Positions 60,791 through 64,000 of a stretch of 64,000 bases of DNA are shown in pieces (position 1 is the first letter of the stretch; every line of letters begins with the position of its first letter). The notes beneath the pieces were generated by a model. It did not search any database. It worked only from the letters and a program-made list of their open reading frames with translations, and had not been told where the DNA came from. Origin of the DNA: Cohnella hashimotonis (lineage in GTDB: Bacteria > Bacillota > Bacilli > Paenibacillales > Paenibacillaceae); the NCBI RefSeq assembly GCF_030014955.1, contig NZ_JAGRPV010000001.1:3968001-4032000 (forward strand). The letters are read 5' to 3'. The position numbers and the translations under genes were made by a program.

Positions 60791-61036
60791 TTAAGCGGTG
60801 AACAGCAGATCCTCCATCATCGTCATCAAACGGTGACGCATGCGGATGAGCTTCTCGATCGCCTTGGTGCGGAACATCTCGCTCTCGCTCATCCAGCGCA
60901 GGCTGCCGATCATCTCATGCGTCCGGTCCATCTCGATAATCTCGTCGGTGTGAACCATGTCGCGGTCGTAAATGCGTACGCGGTAAAGCAGATCTTCGGT
61001 TTCGGTCAGCAATTGTTGGTAGATGTCGGTGTTCAT
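60791..61036 (-). CDS. Small helical hypothetical protein, 81 residues
   Basis: No family recognised. All-helical look with many Met, Glu and Arg (LLTETEDLLYRVRIYDRDM... HEMIGSLRWMSESEMFRTKAIEKLIRMRHRLMTMMEDLLF), soluble. GAGAGG lies about 13 bases before the ATG at 61036; the in-frame TTG at 61048 directly abuts that site and is unlikely. It has its own terminator. Confidence 0.68.
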   Translation of the reverse strand: MNTDIYQQLLTETEDLLYRVRIYDRDMVHTDEIIEMDRTHEMIGSLRWMSESEMFRTKAIEKLIRMRHRLMTMMEDLLFTA

Positions 61037-61198
61037 GATTATTATCAACCTCTCTTTGTCGTTGTTATCTATTCGTTCCAGCGTCTCGTTTGCACCTTAT
61101 TGATCTTCATTAACCCGGTGAGCGCGAATTGAATCAACGACAAGGAAAGCAGCGCATTAACAATTTGTCATCTGAGGTTCCATGATCCGATTGATGCC

Positions 61199-61246
61199 GA
61201 AAAGCCCGGCTTCACGTCCGATCGGACGAGAGGCCGGGCTTATTTT
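61199..61246 (-). terminator. Terminator after pyrE
   Basis: AAGCCCGGC pairs with GCCGGGCTT on minus with an inner CGTCCGATCGGACG palindrome, followed by TTTTC. Confidence 0.75.
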
Positions 61247-61258
61247 GTTGCGCGGGGA

Positions 61259-61912
61259 TTAAGCCCAGACGAACGCCTTAGGGTCCTTGCGCCACTCCTG
61301 CAGCAGCGCTACGTCCTGCTCGCGGACCGCGCCGCGCGCGAGTGCGACGTCAATCAGCGCGCTATAGCTCGACAGCGTGTCGAGCGGCACCGACTCGGCA
61401 GCGAACGCGTCCAGCGCATTCTGGAACTGATAGGTGAAAATCGCGATGACGCCCTGCACCTCGCAGCCCGCGTCGCGAACCGCGACGGCCGCCTTCAGCG
61501 AGCTGCCGCCGGTCGAGATGAGGTCCTCGATCAGCACGACCTTTTGTCCCGGCTTGAAGTGGCCTTCGATCTGGTTCGTCTTGCCGTGGCCCTTGGCCTT
61601 GTCGCGCACGTAGAGCATCGGCAAGCCGAGGATGTCGGCGATCCACGCCGCATGGGGAATGCCACCGGTAGCGATGCCGGCGACGGCCTCGCAGTCCGGG
61701 TACTTGTCGCGGATAACGGCTGCGAAGCCCTCCGCGATCGTGCGGCGGATCGCTGGGTAGGACATCGTCAGCCGGTTATCGCAGTAGATCGGCGACTTGA
61801 TGCCGCTCGTCCAGGTAAACGGGTCTTGCGGGCGCAGCGATACGGCGCCGATGTCGAGCAGCGCGCCCGCGATGACGGACGGCAGCTGCGCAAGGTTAAC
61901 GGATTCGCTCAT
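61259..61912 (-). CDS. pyrE: Orotate phosphoribosyltransferase
   Basis: Joins orotate to PRPP to form OMP in de novo UMP synthesis. 217 residues; the PRPP-binding motif is [13 protein letters not shown] (near residues 118-130), with [17 protein letters not shown] as the flexible catalytic loop and [16 protein letters not shown] as the orotate-binding N-terminus. Its ATG overlaps the pyrF stop by four bases (ATGA), so the two are coupled. AAAGGAG lies inside the end of pyrF. Confidence 0.97.
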   Translation of the reverse strand: MSESVNLAQLPSVIAGALLDIGAVSLRPQDPFTWTSGIKSPIYCDNRLTMSYPAIRRTIAEGFAAVIRDKYPDCEAVAGIATGGIPHAAWIADILGLPMLYVRDKAKGHGKTNQIEGHFKPGQKVVLIEDLISTGGSSLKAAVAVRDAGCEVQGVIAIFTYQFQNALDAFAAESVPLDTLSSYSALIDVALARGAVREQDVALLQEWRKDPKAFVWA

Positions 61913-62652
61913 GCTTCGGTCAGCTCCTTTAAAATGGATTCGAAAGCCTGCGCCGGATCCGGCGCGGCGACGATGGGACGGCCGATGACAAGGTAGTCCG
62001 TGCCGCCGTCGACCGCTTCGCGCGGGGTCGTCACGCGCGACTGGTCGCCGAGCGCCGCGCCGGCCGGGCGGATGCCCGGCGTCACGGTGAGGAAGCCCTC
62101 GCCGCAGGCGGCCTTGATCGCCTCGACCTCGAGCGGCGAGGCGACGACGCCCTGCAGCCCGGCATGCTTCGCCAACACGGCATAGCGCACGACCGCTTCC
62201 TCTACGCTGCCCCCGATGCCGATCTCGCCGTTCAGCGTCTCCCGGCTCGTGCTCGTCAGCTGCGTGACGGCGATTACGAGCGGCGCCGCCTGCGCTTCGC
62301 CGGCCGCCACCGCGTCGTTCACGCCCTGCATCGCAGCCTGCATCATCGCGCTGCCGCCAGCCGCGTGAACGTTGAACATATCGACGCCCATACGCGCGAT
62401 GCTGCGCGCGCCGCCGCGCACCGTGTTCGGGATGTCGTGCATTTTCAGGTCGAGGAAGATCTTGAAGCCGCGCTTTTTCAGCTCCCGCACGATCTCGTGC
62501 CCGGCGGCGTAGAACAGCTCCATGCCGACCTTGACCCAGCAGCCCGTACCCTCGAGCCTTGCCGCGACCTCAAGCGCTGCCTGCGCGTCGGGCTTGTCCA
62601 GCCCGACCATGATCTTGGCCGCCGCTTCCTTGCGGTTCAGCGTTAACGTCAT
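61909..62652 (-). CDS. pyrF: Orotidine 5'-phosphate decarboxylase
   Basis: Decarboxylates OMP to UMP. 247 residues; the catalytic motif [13 protein letters not shown] has the Lys and Asp pair, VGLDKPD is the start of the barrel, VTPGIRPAG and YLVIGRPI are the phosphate-binding segments. It lies between carB and pyrE in the usual pyr-operon order. GGGAGGCGGAAAAAGACG precedes the ATG. Confidence 0.97.
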   Translation of the reverse strand: MTLTLNRKEAAAKIMVGLDKPDAQAALEVAARLEGTGCWVKVGMELFYAAGHEIVRELKKRGFKIFLDLKMHDIPNTVRGGARSIARMGVDMFNVHAAGGSAMMQAAMQGVNDAVAAGEAQAAPLVIAVTQLTSTSRETLNGEIGIGGSVEEAVVRYAVLAKHAGLQGVVASPLEVEAIKAACGEGFLTVTPGIRPAGAALGDQSRVTTPREAVDGGTDYLVIGRPIVAAPDPAQAFESILKELTEA

Positions 62653-62726
62653 CGTCTTTTTCCGCCTCCCGTTTCGGTTTTAAACGCGTTAAAATGCGTT
62701 TTTGTGGCTTTTCGCCCATATAGAAG

Positions 62727-62765
62727 CCCGATCCGCCGCCGATGAAACTGGCGGAAGACCGGGCA
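62727..62765. repeat. Stem-loop in the carB-pyrF gap
   Basis: GCCCG...GCCGCC pairs with GGCGG...CGGGC around GATGAAACT. There is no T-run, so it may be a processing or stability element of the operon mRNA, or a weak pause site. Confidence 0.4.
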
Positions 62766-62779
62766 TGGCGCGCTTTTTA

Positions 62780-64000
62780 TTAATAAACCGGCATCGGCTC
62801 GCTGGAGAAGCGCAGCGCCTGCAGCATGTGCAGCAGCGCGCTTACCGTATCGAGCGACGTGAGGCACACGACGCCGTTCTCGACCGCCTCGCGGCGGATG
62901 CGGAAGCCGTCGCGCTCAGGCGTCTTGCCCTTCGTCAGCGTGTTGACGACGAACTGCGCCTGGCCTGTGCGGATCAGGTCGACGATGTTCGGCGAGCCCT
63001 CGCTCAGCTTGTTGCAGCGCTTGACGCGCATGCCGGCCGCTTCGAGCGCGTCGGCCGTGCCGCCCGTGGCGATCAGCTTGTAGCCGAGGTTGTAGAACCC
63101 GCGCAGGATGGCGATCGCTTCTTCCTTGTCCTTGTCGGCGACCGTCGCGATAATCGAGCCCGACTGCGGGATTTTCATGCCCGAGCCGATGAGCCCCTTG
63201 AACAGCGCCTTGGCGAAGTGGCGGTCGCGGCCCATGACCTCGCCCGTCGACTTCATCTCCGGCGTCAGCGTCGGGTCGACGCGGCGCAGCTTGGCGAACG
63301 AGAACACCGGTACCTTGACCGAAACGTGCTCGTCTTCCGGCCACAGACCGTCCTTGTAGCCGAGGTCGGCCAGCTTTTCGCCGAGAATCGCGCGGGTCGC
63401 CAGGTTCGCCATCGGGATGTTCGTGACCTTGGACAGGAACGGCACCGTACGCGAGGAGCGAGGATTGACTTCGATTACGTAAACTTTCTCCTGCCAGACG
63501 ACGAACTGGATGTTGACCAGGCCGACCGTCTTCAGCGCTTTGGCGATGCGGATCGTGATGTCGACCGCCTGCTGTTTGATGTCGTCCGACAGCGTCTGCG
63601 GCGGATATACCGCGATCGAGTCGCCGGAGTGGACGCCAGCGCGTTCGACATGCTCCATGATGCCCGGGATGAGCACGGTCTCGCCGTCGCAGATCGCGTC
63701 GACTTCGATCTCCTTGCCCAGCATGTAGCGGTCGATCAGTACCGGATGCTCCGGATTGATCTTAACCGCGACCTTCATGTAGCTCAGAAGCTCTTCGTCG
63801 GAGTAGACGATCTCCATCGCGCGTCCGCCGAGGACGTACGAAGGACGTACGAGCACCGGATAGCCGAGCTCCTGCGCCGTGCCGACCGCCTCGTCGACGG
63901 AAGTGACGGTGCTGCCCTTCGGCTGCGCGATCTCGAGTCCGCGCAGCAGCGCTTCGAACCGCTTGCGGTCTTCGGCTTCGTCGATGCTGTCGAGCGAGGT
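62780..64000 (-). CDS. carB: Carbamoyl-phosphate synthase large subunit, C-terminal part (5' end outside window)
   Basis: Makes carbamoyl phosphate for pyrimidines. The frame is open from the right edge to 62780 (about 406 residues, the last third to half of the about 1070-residue protein). It starts within the second ATP-grasp synthetase unit ([47 protein letters not shown]) and ends with the regulatory MGS-like domain ([39 protein letters not shown]). A start at 63856 would be internal. Followed by pyrF and pyrE. Confidence 0.96.
   Translation of the reverse strand, partial: TSLDSIDEAEDRKRFEALLRGLEIAQPKGSTVTSVDEAVGTAQELGYPVLVRPSYVLGGRAMEIVYSDEELLSYMKVAVKINPEHPVLIDRYMLGKEIEVDAICDGETVLIPGIMEHVERAGVHSGDSIAVYPPQTLSDDIKQQAVDITIRIAKALKTVGLVNIQFVVWQEKVYVIEVNPRSSRTVPFLSKVTNIPMANLATRAILGEKLADLGYKDGLWPEDEHVSVKVPVFSFAKLRRVDPTLTPEMKSTGEVMGRDRHFAKALFKGLIGSGMKIPQSGSIIATVADKDKEEAIAILRGFYNLGYKLIATGGTADALEAAGMRVKRCNKLSEGSPNIVDLIRTGQAQFVVNTLTKGKTPERDGFRIRREAVENGVVCLTSLDTVSALLHMLQALRFSSEPMPVY

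Overview
The window looks like a chromosomal segment from a high-GC member of the Paenibacillaceae (Paenibacillus/Cohnella type). The basis is the mix of Bacillales families (DUF1054/YktB, YycC, DUF1292, YtzI-like, KGG stress protein, BceRS-BceAB, YesM/YesN-type two-component pair), S-layer-homology surface proteins, strong AAGGAGG ribosome binding sites, and a glutaminyl-tRNA synthetase. The genus is an inference; there is no 16S gene in the window.

Layout. 1-20 kb is mostly core: aroA (cut by the left edge), a rhodanese, gnd, an SGNH hydrolase, DUF1054, an RND exporter, an MFS exporter, an Orn/Lys/Arg decarboxylase, small conserved proteins, an MBL-fold hydrolase, two identical tRNA-Val genes, an acyltransferase, an SLH protein, ung and dat. 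20.3-21.4 kb holds a DUF1541 lipoprotein behind a CsoR-like operator and a KGG stress protein behind a sigma-B-like promoter.

21.7-39.9 kb is an 18-kb genomic island. Its right end is an intact tRNA-Leu(TAA); its left end is a degenerate copy of the 3' part of that tRNA in the same orientation. Base composition inside is visibly lower in GC than outside. It carries a polysaccharide-utilisation locus: a 1711-residue SLH-anchored beta-helix protein, a secreted beta-helix protein, a beta-helix protein without signal peptide, an SGNH esterase, an LplABC-type sugar importer without its own ATPase, and a YesM/YesN-type sensor and regulator. No integrase is visible. The intact tRNA-Leu is part of a tRNA-fMet/tRNA-Ile/tRNA-Leu operon.

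40.8-49.6 kb is an unusual operon: ABC ATPase, HlyD-like lipoprotein adaptor, FtsX-type permease with a natural Gly-Ser linker, a second ABC ATPase with a C-terminal AbrB-like domain, and two paralogous sugar-type solute-binding lipoproteins. A MacB-like export machine joined to import-type binding proteins is the best candidate here for an undescribed system.

49.8-64 kb holds glnS, a GH3 beta-N-acetylhexosaminidase lipoprotein, a complete BceRS-BceAB antibiotic sensing/resistance module with a matching BceR-type operator, an ABC-2 transporter (ATPase plus two permeases) preceded by a structured leader with an intrinsic terminator that resembles the ykkC riboswitch class, a small hypothetical protein, and the pyrimidine genes carB (cut by the right edge), pyrF and pyrE.
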